Assembly (NCBI GenBank): GCA_036389375.1
Contig: DASVQA010000227.1
Span: forward strand, 1-5,230
Direction of reading: 5' to 3'
From: QHXQ01 sp036389375
Lineage (GTDB): Bacteria; Acidobacteriota; Blastocatellia; Pyrinomonadales; Pyrinomonadaceae
DNA: 5,230 bases
The notes beneath the pieces were generated by a model. That model worked only from the letters and a program-made list of their open reading frames with translations, did no database searches and was not told the DNA's origin. Every line of letters begins with the position of its first letter. Within the stretch, counting starts at the first letter, position 1. This document shows positions 1 to 5,230 of this stretch, piece after piece. A program made the translations under genes and the position numbers.

Positions 1-36
1 CGGCTCGGCCGCTGCGGCGGGCAGCGAGTTTTGCAT
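1..36 (-). CDS. Possible start of a downstream gene (partial, runs off left edge)
   Basis: An ATG at 36-34 on the minus strand opens a frame that stays open to the window edge and reads MQNSLPAAAAEP. It lies one codon (AGG) after the TGA of the GHMP kinase and in the same frame, so it cannot be an upstream extension of that gene. The tight spacing would suit a translationally coupled fourth gene of the leftward operon. GHMP sugar kinases often sit beside sugar-phosphate isomerases or nucleotidyltransferases, but twelve residues give no family match. The purine stretch GAAGG touches the ATG directly, too close for a normal ribosome binding site, so the true start could lie elsewhere or this may not be a gene. 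Confidence 0.25.
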   Translation of the reverse strand, partial: MQNSLPAAAAEP

Positions 37-39
37 CCT

Positions 40-1047
40 TCAGTCTGAACGCACCGTCAGCCCTTCGGGTGCTAAGCTCCATTTGAGCATCTGCACGTCG
101 GCTTCGGCGCTGAGCGCGCGTTCCACGTCGGCCTTGCGTCCTTCGGCACAGAGGAAGGCGATGCAGCCGCCGCCGCCCGCGCCGCAGACCTTCGCCGCCT
201 CCGCGCCGTTCGCCAACGCCTGCGCCACGATCCGCTCCATGTGCGGCGTCGTGATGTTGGGCGCGAGCCGTTTGCGGTTCGGGTAAGCGGCTTGCATCAC
301 GGCGCGCACCTCGTCCCAGTCGTTCGCTATGAGCGCCGCACGCATGCGCAGGGCCGAGTCGCGGATGCCGTCGAAGAGTTGAAAGAGCGTCGGGTCGCCG
401 TCAATGTGCGTCTTGAACATCTCCCAGTTGTTGATGCCGGAGAGACGCGGCTCGCCCGTGTAGCAGATGGCGATGCGGCGTTCGAGCGTGGCGGCGTCGA
501 TCTGTAGCGCCTCGCGCTCGATGCCGTCGGGGCGAAAGTGTATGCAGTTTGCGCCGCCGTAGAACGCGCCGTAGTAATCCTGAAAACCGGCGGGCACGCG
601 AATGACGGCCGTCTCTATGTTCGCGGCGAGGATGATGAACTTGCTGCGCGGATAACGATCACCGACCAGCCGGTTGAGCGCCCCGATACACGCAATCGCC
701 AGCGCGCTCGATCCGCCCAAGCCCGCCCCCGCAGGCGCGCTCGATTCCGCGATCAGATGAAAGCCCACGTCCGGCTTGAAGAAGTGGACGAGCTTCGAGA
801 TCAATTCCAGCCGTTCTTCATGCACTAAGTCCGGGACGCCCGCGAGGTTCGTCTCAAACGATAAGCCCCGATCGCGCGATTCCAGAATCACGCGGTCGTC
901 GGTGCGCGTCTCGATCCGGCAACGCGCGTAGAGCGAGAGGCCGAAGTTCACGGTTGCCGCGCCGGGATGGAACAGGTACAGCGGCCAGATGTCAATCGTC
1001 CCGCCCGCCAGATCAACCCGCGTCGGCGCAATGGACTCGATAATCAT
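40..1047 (-). CDS. GHMP-family sugar kinase, substrate not resolved
   Basis: This 335-residue protein has the three GHMP kinase motifs in order. Motif 1 is APTRVDLAGGTID at residues 7-19. Motif 2, the ATP phosphate-binding loop, is PAGAGLGGSSA at 105-115. Motif 3 is CGAGGGGCIAFL at 288-299. GFQDYYGAFYGG at 154-165 carries the likely catalytic Asp157. Length and layout resemble the D-glycero-D-manno-heptose 7-phosphate kinase, fucokinase and galactokinase branch better than homoserine or mevalonate kinase. By family it should transfer phosphate from ATP to a sugar or sugar phosphate in the cytosol, perhaps for nucleotide-sugar synthesis. The start is secure because motif 1 begins seven residues in. 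It is the third gene of a leftward set, 90 bases after dedA. A heptad hairpin fills that gap and ends four bases from the ATG, leaving no Shine-Dalgarno. The fold assignment is firm; the substrate is inference. Confidence 0.9.
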   Translation of the reverse strand: MIIESIAPTRVDLAGGTIDIWPLYLFHPGAATVNFGLSLYARCRIETRTDDRVILESRDRGLSFETNLAGVPDLVHEERLELISKLVHFFKPDVGFHLIAESSAPAGAGLGGSSALAIACIGALNRLVGDRYPRSKFIILAANIETAVIRVPAGFQDYYGAFYGGANCIHFRPDGIEREALQIDAATLERRIAICYTGEPRLSGINNWEMFKTHIDGDPTLFQLFDGIRDSALRMRAALIANDWDEVRAVMQAAYPNRKRLAPNITTPHMERIVAQALANGAEAAKVCGAGGGGCIAFLCAEGRKADVERALSAEADVQMLKWSLAPEGLTVRSD

Positions 1048-1051
1048 AAAG

Positions 1052-1140
1052 CAGTGACAAGTGCCGACTGACCAGTGACGAATTAAGACAAGTTGGTTTA
1101 CTTGTCATCTGTCACTTGCCACTCGGCACTGTGCTTGTCA
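1052..1140. repeat. Heptad hairpin element 1 (AGTGAC type)
   Basis: This is an imperfect inverted repeat built of degenerate 7-base units. The left arm has cAGTGAC (1052-1058), aAGTGCC (1059-1065), gACTGAC (1066-1072), cAGTGAC (1073-1079) and two more diverged units. The centre is a perfect 7-bp stem, GACAAGT (1087-1093) with ACTTGTC (1100-1106), around the loop TGGTTT. The right arm continues in 7-base steps as complementary-type units: ATCTGTC, ACTTGCC, ACTCGGC, ACTGTGC (1107-1134). The element fills the dedA to GHMP kinase gap. On its right side it contains the dedA stop codon (1138-1140), and on its left it ends four bases from the kinase ATG. It is homologous to element 2 at 1877-1958. 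Heptameric tandem repeats are known from some bacteria such as cyanobacteria; the two-armed form seen here is my description. Confidence 0.85.
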
Positions 1141-1869
1141 GTCTCCTTCTCCCGCTTTGGCGCGCGTGGTCTTCGCCTCTTTGGCGCGGCGCGCAAGCGG
1201 AGTGGGTAAGTGTTCTTTAAGCTCGACGCCTATTTCATGCAGTTTGTCCTGCGCGGCCTGTTCGAGTTCGTGGACGCGTTCAGGGTCGGCCTCTTCAACC
1301 TTGGGCGAGAGCCAGTAACGTTCGGCCAAATAGAATGCGGCGATGCCGACGACGACGATGACGAGCAGGAACTTGCCGAGCCGCTGGAAGTCGCCGATAA
1401 AGTTGGTCACGATGCTATGGAAGAAATAGCCAGCGCCGCTCAGGATTAAGACCCATGCGAAGCAACTCAGCAACGTGAACGGCAGAAAGCGCACGTAGCG
1501 CATCTTCGCCACGCCGTAGAAGACGCACGTCGCGGTGCGCAGGCCATAGACGTACTTCGAGAGAAAGATGGCGAGCGGGCCGAACGTGCCCGTCAGGCGC
1601 TCGATGCGCGGGCGCGCGGCGCGATAAAACCTGTACTCGCGCACGCTCGAACGAAAACCACGCCCCAGCGCATAAGCGAGTTGGTCGCCCGCCATGCCGC
1701 CGGCCGTGCCCGCGCCCAGCACTTTCAAAAAACTGTAGTCGCCAAAGAACCCGCTGTGCGCCAGCACGCCCGCCAACAGCAGCGTGATGTCCCCCTCGAT
1801 CATCGCAAGGAAGAAGACCGCATACAGGCCATACTGCTCGACCAGTTCGTAGAAAAAATGCCCAAACAT
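1138..1869 (-). CDS. DedA-family membrane protein
   Basis: A 243-residue DedA/SNARE-associated (VTT) family protein of the inner membrane. Family members act in phospholipid flipping and membrane homeostasis. Residues 14-36 hold a hydrophobic stretch with the re-entrant motif EGDITLLLAG (25-34). GDQLAYALGR is at 61-70, and FLSKYVYGLRT (102-112) matches the family's conserved Arg region, usually close to GRFIPGVRT. Further membrane segments lie near 127-150 and 166-184. A charged, probably cytosolic helical tail follows at 188-243, rich in Glu, Lys and Arg. The start is Met at 1869, giving MFGHFFYELV; a frame extending to 1914 would be encoded by the adjacent repeat and looks unrelated to the family. 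It is 73 bases downstream of usp in the same direction. No Shine-Dalgarno is visible before the ATG, where the repeat-derived sequence is pyrimidine-rich. The family is sure; the lipid handled is unknown. Confidence 0.9.
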   Translation of the reverse strand: MFGHFFYELVEQYGLYAVFFLAMIEGDITLLLAGVLAHSGFFGDYSFLKVLGAGTAGGMAGDQLAYALGRGFRSSVREYRFYRAARPRIERLTGTFGPLAIFLSKYVYGLRTATCVFYGVAKMRYVRFLPFTLLSCFAWVLILSGAGYFFHSIVTNFIGDFQRLGKFLLVIVVVGIAAFYLAERYWLSPKVEEADPERVHELEQAAQDKLHEIGVELKEHLPTPLARRAKEAKTTRAKAGEGD

Positions 1870-1876
1870 ATAAGAG

Positions 1877-1958
1877 CAGTGACAAGCGCCGAGGGACAAG
1901 TGACGAGCCGGCACAAGTTTTTAACTTGTCATTCGGCACTTATCACTCAGCACTGTTT
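1877..1958. repeat. Heptad hairpin element 2 (AGTGAC type)
   Basis: A second copy of the element at 1052-1140, in the usp to dedA gap. Left-arm units are cAGTGAC (1877-1883), aAGCGCC, gAGGGAC, aAGTGAC (1898-1904) and gAGCCGG. The core is a perfect 7-bp stem, ACAAGTT (1913-1919) with AACTTGT (1923-1929), closed by a TTT loop. Right-arm units are ATTCGGC (1931-1937), ACTTATC, ACTCAGC and ACTGTTT, ending near 1958. The element extends into usp: the TGA stop (1945-1943) and the last four codons (Asn-Ser-Ala-Glu) are repeat sequence. On the other side it stops seven bases from the dedA ATG. The arms are only imperfectly complementary, so pairing is strongest near the loop. Confidence 0.85.
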
Positions 1959-2401
1959 TTAGGTTTGACCACGAGCACGGGACAGCGCGCATGGCGCACG
2001 ACCGACTCGGCCGTTGAGCCAAAGAGCATGCGCCCCAGCCCCGTCCGCCCGTGCGACGAGAGTACGATCAGATCAACGTCGCGCTCGGCCGCGACGCGCA
2101 CGATCTCGCCCGCCGCTTCGCCATGAACGATCAACTCTTCCACGTCGAGACCCGCACACTCCTCGCGCTCGGCCAAGCGCGGCAACTCGCGCTCCGCCGA
2201 TTGCTGCAACTGTTCGCCGAGGTCAACGGCCGGCATTGGTTCGGCAACCGGCGCGTAGCCGACCGGCGACATGACTGGCTCGACCACGTGCAGACAGATG
2301 AGACGCGCGCCCGCCGTCCGCGCCATCTGCGTCGCGTAAGGCAGCGCACACTCGGCGCACTCGCTGAAATCCGTCGGCAGCAGTATCGAACGTATGTGCA
2401 T
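1943..2401 (-). CDS. Universal stress protein (UspA family)
   Basis: A single-domain, 152-residue cytosolic Usp protein, the usual length. It opens with the typical strand and Asp of the fold (IRSILLPTDFS, residues 3-13). LHVVEPV follows at 37-43, and the nucleotide-binding loop SSHGRTGLGRMLFGS is at 115-129. Against the ATP-binding pattern G-x2-G-x9-G-[ST], Gly118, Gly128 and Ser129 are present but the first Gly is Ser115. The end of the domain is the usual VVRHARCPVLVVKP (134-147). Usp proteins typically dimerise and help cells survive starvation or respiratory stress; the target here is unknown. It is the first gene of the leftward set. The start is well supported by the family N-terminus. 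A heptad hairpin lies just upstream, with no Shine-Dalgarno between it and the ATG. The last residues, NSAE, come from repeat DNA. Confidence 0.92.
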   Translation of the reverse strand: MHIRSILLPTDFSECAECALPYATQMARTAGARLICLHVVEPVMSPVGYAPVAEPMPAVDLGEQLQQSAERELPRLAEREECAGLDVEELIVHGEAAGEIVRVAAERDVDLIVLSSHGRTGLGRMLFGSTAESVVRHARCPVLVVKPKNSAE

Positions 2402-2404
2402 AAG

Positions 2405-2505
2405 GGACGAAGGATGAGGGATGAGGGATAAAAGATGAAAGGCTGATCATGCAGTTTGCCTGATCGCGCTTTCATCTCTCATCCTTCAGCCCTCATCCCT
2501 TCCTT
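2405..2505. repeat. Heptad hairpin element 3 (GGATGA type)
   Basis: This has the same architecture as the two AGTGAC elements but a different heptad. Left-arm units are GGACGAA (2405-2411), GGATGAG (2412-2418), GGATGAG (2419-2425), GGATAAA (2426-2432) and AGATGAA (2433-2439). Right-arm units are TTCATCT (2471-2477), CTCATCC (2478-2484), TTCAGCC (2485-2491), CTCATCC (2492-2498) and a partial CTTCCTT. The inner stem is GATCA (2445-2449) with TGATC (2461-2465) around an 11-base loop. The element ends three bases before the usp ATG. It would lie wholly inside the usp 5' leader if the promoter proposed at 2517-2546 is right. Confidence 0.85.
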
Positions 2506-2516
2506 TCGGCGCGCAC

Positions 2517-2546
2517 ATTCTACACGGAGAAGCACTTGTTTGACAG
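2517..2546 (-). promoter_or_regulatory. Candidate sigma70-type promoter for usp
   Basis: On the minus strand, CTGTCA (2546-2541, 4 of 6 to the -35 consensus) is followed after 18 bases by TAGAAT (2522-2517, 5 of 6 to the -10 consensus). Transcription would start near 2510 and give a leader of about 110 bases that includes heptad element 3. The -35 box overlaps that of the opposing ROK promoter by five bases. Support is motif-only. Confidence 0.35.
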
Positions 2547-2568
2547 CCCCGCACCCCTTTGTTACGAT
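2540..2568 (+). promoter_or_regulatory. Sigma70-type promoter for the ROK kinase gene
   Basis: A perfect -35 box TTGACA (2540-2545) is separated by exactly 17 bases from TACGAT (2563-2568, 4 of 6). TG at 2560-2561 with one further base makes an extended -10. Transcription would begin near 2575, giving a leader of about 50 bases before the ATG at 2626. This also argues against a gene start at the TTG at 2536, which lies upstream of this promoter. Confidence 0.65.
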
Positions 2569-2611
2569 TTTCGCCGCAGCCTACCCGTCGCACAAATCGC
2601 AACCCACGTCT

Positions 2612-2616
2612 GGAGA
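2612..2616 (+). promoter_or_regulatory. Shine-Dalgarno site of the ROK kinase gene
   Basis: GGAGA is followed by nine bases and then ATG at 2626. It decides the start in favour of this ATG over the in-frame TTG at 2536. It contrasts with the three leftward genes, none of which shows such a site. Confidence 0.75.
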
Positions 2617-2625
2617 CGAACAGCC

Positions 2626-3594
2626 ATGACCAGCGCAGCCACAGCTACCAACTATCTCGGCGTTGACGTTTCCGGCGCGACCCTGCATGCCGCCCTCGTC
2701 GGGGCCGACGGGCACGTGGTGGAGCGGCGTGAAGCCGCGCTTGACCGCACGGCGCTCCCGGCTCAGGTGGCGCAAGTGGCCAGCGAACTGCGCGACGCGC
2801 ATCAGACGGTGGCGGCGCTCGGTGTTGGCGTACCGGGTCTCGTCAGCCCTGAGACGGGGCGCGTCGTCGTCTCGACCGATCTACCGACGGCCGTGCGTGC
2901 CGATCTGCGCGCCGAGTTGCAGCAGGCGACGGGTCTGCCGGTCACTTTGGAGAACGACGCGAACGCGGCGGCCTATGGCGAGTATGTCGCGGGCGCGGGG
3001 CGCGGCGGGCGCAATCTCTTCTACATCACCATCGGCGCAGGCATCGGCGGCGCGCTCATCCTCGACGGTCGTCTCTGGCGCGGCGCGTCCGGCTTTGCCG
3101 GCGAGATCGGCCACATCACCATCGACCCGGACGGCATCCTCTGCACCTGCGGCAACGTCGGCTGTCTTGAGACGGTTGCCTCCGCGCCCAACATCGTCCG
3201 CCGCACACACGAGCGCCTGCTGCGCGACAGCACTTCGTCGCTCTCGCGCCTCGGCCTCGCCAAAGACTTCACCGCCGCCGACATCGCCCGCGAAGCCAAC
3301 AACGGCGACGATTTCGCCCTCCTGATGCTCGAACGCACGGGGCGCTACATCGGCACAGCGGTCGCCACCGTCATCAACCTCCTGAACCTCGAACGCATCG
3401 TCCTCGGCGGCACAATCATGGACGCGGCCGATCTCATCCTGCACCCCATCATCCGCGAGGCCGGCAAACGCTCCTTCCAACCCTGCTTCGAGGCCACCCA
3501 GATCGTCGCCGCCACGCTCGCCACTGATGCCGTCTCCGTCGGCGCAGCCATGCTCGCGCGCGACGCGCTCCAAGCAACGGGCGCAGGCCGTTAG
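2626..3594 (+). CDS. ROK-family sugar kinase, probably glucokinase-like
   Basis: A 322-residue ROK kinase, normal for the family, expected to phosphorylate a hexose such as glucose with ATP in the cytosol. The N-terminal phosphate motif is VDVSGAT (13-19). LGVGVPGLVSPETG (65-78) leads to the sugar-binding and catalytic region LENDANAAAYGE (108-119), with catalytic Asp111. The second phosphate loop is TIGAGIGGALILDG (135-148). EIGHITID (160-167) and CTCGNVGCLE (173-182) supply the ROK zinc ligands His163, Cys173, Cys175 and Cys180. The first motif is diverged: the family usually has Asp-x-Gly-Gly-Thr, here Asp-Val-Ser-Gly-Ala. There is no N-terminal helix-turn-helix, so it is a kinase rather than a ROK repressor. 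The start at 2626 is supported by the Shine-Dalgarno and by the promoter at 2540-2568. Glucose as substrate is inference; N-acetylmannosamine, fructose or allose remain possible. Confidence 0.9.
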   Translation: MTSAATATNYLGVDVSGATLHAALVGADGHVVERREAALDRTALPAQVAQVASELRDAHQTVAALGVGVPGLVSPETGRVVVSTDLPTAVRADLRAELQQATGLPVTLENDANAAAYGEYVAGAGRGGRNLFYITIGAGIGGALILDGRLWRGASGFAGEIGHITIDPDGILCTCGNVGCLETVASAPNIVRRTHERLLRDSTSSLSRLGLAKDFTAADIAREANNGDDFALLMLERTGRYIGTAVATVINLLNLERIVLGGTIMDAADLILHPIIREAGKRSFQPCFEATQIVAATLATDAVSVGAAMLARDALQATGAGR

Positions 3595-3620
3595 AGTTCT
3601 CGCATCTCCGCTATCTTCAG

Positions 3621-3653
3621 ACGGCGCGCGTGCGGTTTCGCGCCCGTTTTGTT
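3621..3653 (+). terminator. Probable intrinsic terminator after the ROK gene
   Basis: GGCGCG (3623-3628) pairs with CGCGCC (3639-3644) around a ten-base loop. With one bulged C, the stem extends through AC (3621-3622) and GT (3646-3647). TTTTGTT (3647-3653) follows at once. The hairpin lies 27 bases past the ROK stop, where a terminator separating it from lepA would be expected. The stem is short and the T run is interrupted by a G. Confidence 0.5.
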
Positions 3654-3671
3654 ATGTTAGCGGAGCATATT
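3650..3671 (+). promoter_or_regulatory. Weak candidate promoter for lepA
   Basis: The gap before lepA is AT-richer than its surroundings. It holds an extended -10-like TGTTATGTT (3650-3658) and a second -10-like CATATT (3666-3671), neither with a good -35 box. If the hairpin at 3621-3653 terminates the ROK transcript, lepA needs a promoter here. The exact site is a guess. Confidence 0.22.
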
Positions 3672-3695
3672 TAGTGCAGAGTTTATCAGCAAATA

Positions 3696-5230
3696 ATGAA
3701 GCCTGAACGCATCAGAAATTTTTCCATCATCGCGCATATCGATCATGGCAAATCAACGCTAGCCGACCGGCTGCTTCAGTTGACCGGCGCACTCAGCGAG
3801 CGGGAGATGTCGGAGCAGGTGCTCGACGACATGGACTTGGAGCGTGAGCGCGGCATCACGATCAAGGCGCATGCGGTGCGCCTCGATTATCAGGCACAGG
3901 ACGGCACGGCCTACGTGCTGAACTTGATTGACACGCCGGGGCACGTGGATTTCAGTTACGAGGTGTCGCGTAGTTTGTCGGCGTGTGAGGGCGCGCTGTT
4001 GGTGGTGGACGCATCGCAGGGCGTCGAGGCGCAGACGCTGGCGAACACCTATCTGGCGATTGAGAATAATCTCGAACTCATTCCCGTTATCAACAAGATC
4101 GATCTGCCGGGCGCGGAACCGGAGAAGGCGCTTGAGCAGATCGAGCACGTCATCGGGCTGGACACGCATAACGCGGTGCTGACGAGCGCGAAGACGGGCG
4201 CGGGTGTGACCGAGGTGCTCGAAGCGATTGTGCGCGACGTGCCGCCGCCGCAGGGCGACGCAGCCGCGCCGCTCAAGGCGCTCATCTTCGATTCGTGGTA
4301 CGACTCTTATCGCGGCGTCATCGTCCTGTTCCGCATCATTGACGGCAAGCTCAGACCCGGCATGAAGATTCGCTTCTTCAATACGGGGCGCGACTATCAG
4401 GTGGAGACCATCGGCGTGAACCGCCCACGCCCGACGCTGATTGACGAACTCGGCGTCGGCGAAGTCGGCTTCCTGACCGCGTCCATCAAGACCGTCGCCG
4501 ACGTGCAGATCGGCGACACGATCACGGAAGCGGCACGCCCGACGACTGTGCCCTTCCCCGGCTTTCAAGAGATCAAGCCGATGGTCTTCGCCGGCCTCTA
4601 CCCCGTCGAGGCGAATCAATATGAAGAACTGCGCGACGCGCTCGACAAGCTGCGTTTGAACGACGCTTCGTTCTTCTACGAGCCGGAGTCGTCCGCCGCG
4701 CTCGGTTTCGGTTTTCGCTGCGGCTTCTTAGGTCTTCTGCACATGGAGATCGTGCAGGAGCGGCTGGAACGCGAGTTCAATCTCGATCTCATCACGACCG
4801 CGCCGGGCGTGCGCTACCGCGTGACGACGACCGACGGCGAAGTGATCGAAGTGGACTCGCCCGCGAAGATGCCCGACGCCGTCCGCATCGCCGAGATCGA
4901 AGAACCGGTGATCGAAGCGACGATCCTGACGGCGGACGATTATCTCGGCGGCATCCTGCCCCTGCTCGAAGAGAAGCGCGGCGTGCAGAAGAAGTTCGAG
5001 TACATTGCCGAGAAGCGCGTGATGCTCGTCTATGAACTGCCGCTCAACGAGATCGTGCTCGATTTCTACGACCGGCTCAAATCCGTCTCGCGCGGCTACG
5101 CTTCGCTCGACTATCACCTGGCCGGGTCGTGGGAGAGCGACCTCGTTAAGCTCGACGTGCTCGTCGCGGGCGAACCCGTCGACGCCCTCTCGCTCATCCT
5201 GCACCGCGCAACCGCGCAGGCCAAGGGGCG
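3696..5230 (+). CDS. lepA: Elongation factor 4 (LepA), C-terminus cut by window edge
   Basis: A ribosomal GTPase of the EF-G-like family, reported to act on stalled or mistranslocated ribosomes and in subunit biogenesis. All five G motifs are intact: AHIDHGKS (13-20), Thr55 in RERGITIKAH (50-59), DTPGH (79-83), NKID (133-136) and SAK (164-166). FGFRCGFLGLLHMEI (338-352) is a LepA hallmark. The domain-2 barrel and the EF-G-like domains III and V follow in order. The last residues in view, ALSLILHRATAQAKGR, belong to the start of the LepA-specific C-terminal domain. Of about 600 residues usual for LepA, 511 are present, so roughly 90 lie beyond the edge. ATG 3696 is the only sensible start: an in-frame TAG sits at 3672-3674 and the family N-terminus (RIRNFSIIAHIDHGKST) follows. 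No strong Shine-Dalgarno is visible. Confidence 0.97.
   Translation, partial: MKPERIRNFSIIAHIDHGKSTLADRLLQLTGALSEREMSEQVLDDMDLERERGITIKAHAVRLDYQAQDGTAYVLNLIDTPGHVDFSYEVSRSLSACEGALLVVDASQGVEAQTLANTYLAIENNLELIPVINKIDLPGAEPEKALEQIEHVIGLDTHNAVLTSAKTGAGVTEVLEAIVRDVPPPQGDAAAPLKALIFDSWYDSYRGVIVLFRIIDGKLRPGMKIRFFNTGRDYQVETIGVNRPRPTLIDELGVGEVGFLTASIKTVADVQIGDTITEAARPTTVPFPGFQEIKPMVFAGLYPVEANQYEELRDALDKLRLNDASFFYEPESSAALGFGFRCGFLGLLHMEIVQERLEREFNLDLITTAPGVRYRVTTTDGEVIEVDSPAKMPDAVRIAEIEEPVIEATILTADDYLGGILPLLEEKRGVQKKFEYIAEKRVMLVYELPLNEIVLDFYDRLKSVSRGYASLDYHLAGSWESDLVKLDVLVAGEPVDALSLILHRATAQAKG

Noticed and set aside
1052..1140. CRISPR-like array
   Set aside because: The units are 7 bases, degenerate and contiguous with no spacers, and the arms are mutually complementary.
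1870..1914. Longer DedA start giving fifteen extra residues
   Set aside because: The extra codons are entirely repeat sequence with no hydrophobic or family character, and Met at 1869 gives a normal DedA N-terminus.
2405..2505. Intrinsic terminator upstream of usp
   Set aside because: The hairpin is long and imperfect and has no T run on either side. It lies between divergent genes where no transcript needs to end.
2536..2625. N-terminal extension of the ROK gene starting at TTG 2536
   Set aside because: The extension lies over and upstream of a strong promoter (2540-2568). The ATG at 2626 has a good Shine-Dalgarno and the family homology begins just after it.
2881..3573. Minus-strand 230-residue frame opposite the ROK gene
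   Set aside because: It is low-complexity, rich in Ala, Gly, Asp and Glu, and exactly opposite a well-supported gene, as expected from GC codon bias.
3759..4619. Long minus-strand reading frame opposite lepA
   Set aside because: It is a shadow frame of GC-rich lepA, rich in Arg, His and Asp with no recognisable domain. The same holds for the minus-strand frame at 4728-5204.

Overview
The window is GC-rich, gene-dense bacterial chromosome with five recognisable protein genes and no RNA genes, CRISPR arrays or transposases. The organism cannot be fixed from the sequence. GC-rich codon use, a ROK kinase next to lepA, and intergenic hairpins made of degenerate 7-bp units would fit an acidobacterium-like lineage, but that is inference.

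Layout. On the minus strand, read leftwards, come a universal stress protein (2401-1943), a DedA-family membrane protein (1869-1138) and a GHMP-family sugar kinase (1047-40). They lie head to tail with gaps of 73 and 90 bases. A possible fourth gene begins just after the kinase stop and runs off the left edge. On the plus strand come a ROK-family sugar kinase (2626-3594), a probable intrinsic terminator, and the first 511 codons of lepA (elongation factor 4), cut by the right edge. The two transcription units diverge at about 2510-2570. There a good sigma70-type promoter for the ROK gene (TTGACA, 17-base spacer, extended -10) lies back to back with a plausible usp promoter, and their -35 boxes overlap.

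The most unusual content lies between the leftward genes. Every leader (before usp, dedA and the GHMP kinase) is filled by an imperfect hairpin whose arms are runs of degenerate heptamers. Two of the hairpins share an AGTGAC-type heptad. The third, before usp, has the same architecture but an unrelated GGATGA-type heptad. Each element stops 3 to 7 bases before a start codon and leaves no room for a Shine-Dalgarno sequence. The two AGTGAC elements also supply the stop codon of the gene upstream, plus the last residues in the case of usp. These may be mobile or recombining filler repeats, or shared 5' leader structures that affect translation or stability of the leftward mRNA.

Functionally the window mixes housekeeping (lepA), sugar phosphorylation (ROK and GHMP kinases), membrane lipid handling (DedA) and stress (Usp). 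No single pathway joins them, and nothing here shows a defence or biosynthetic system.
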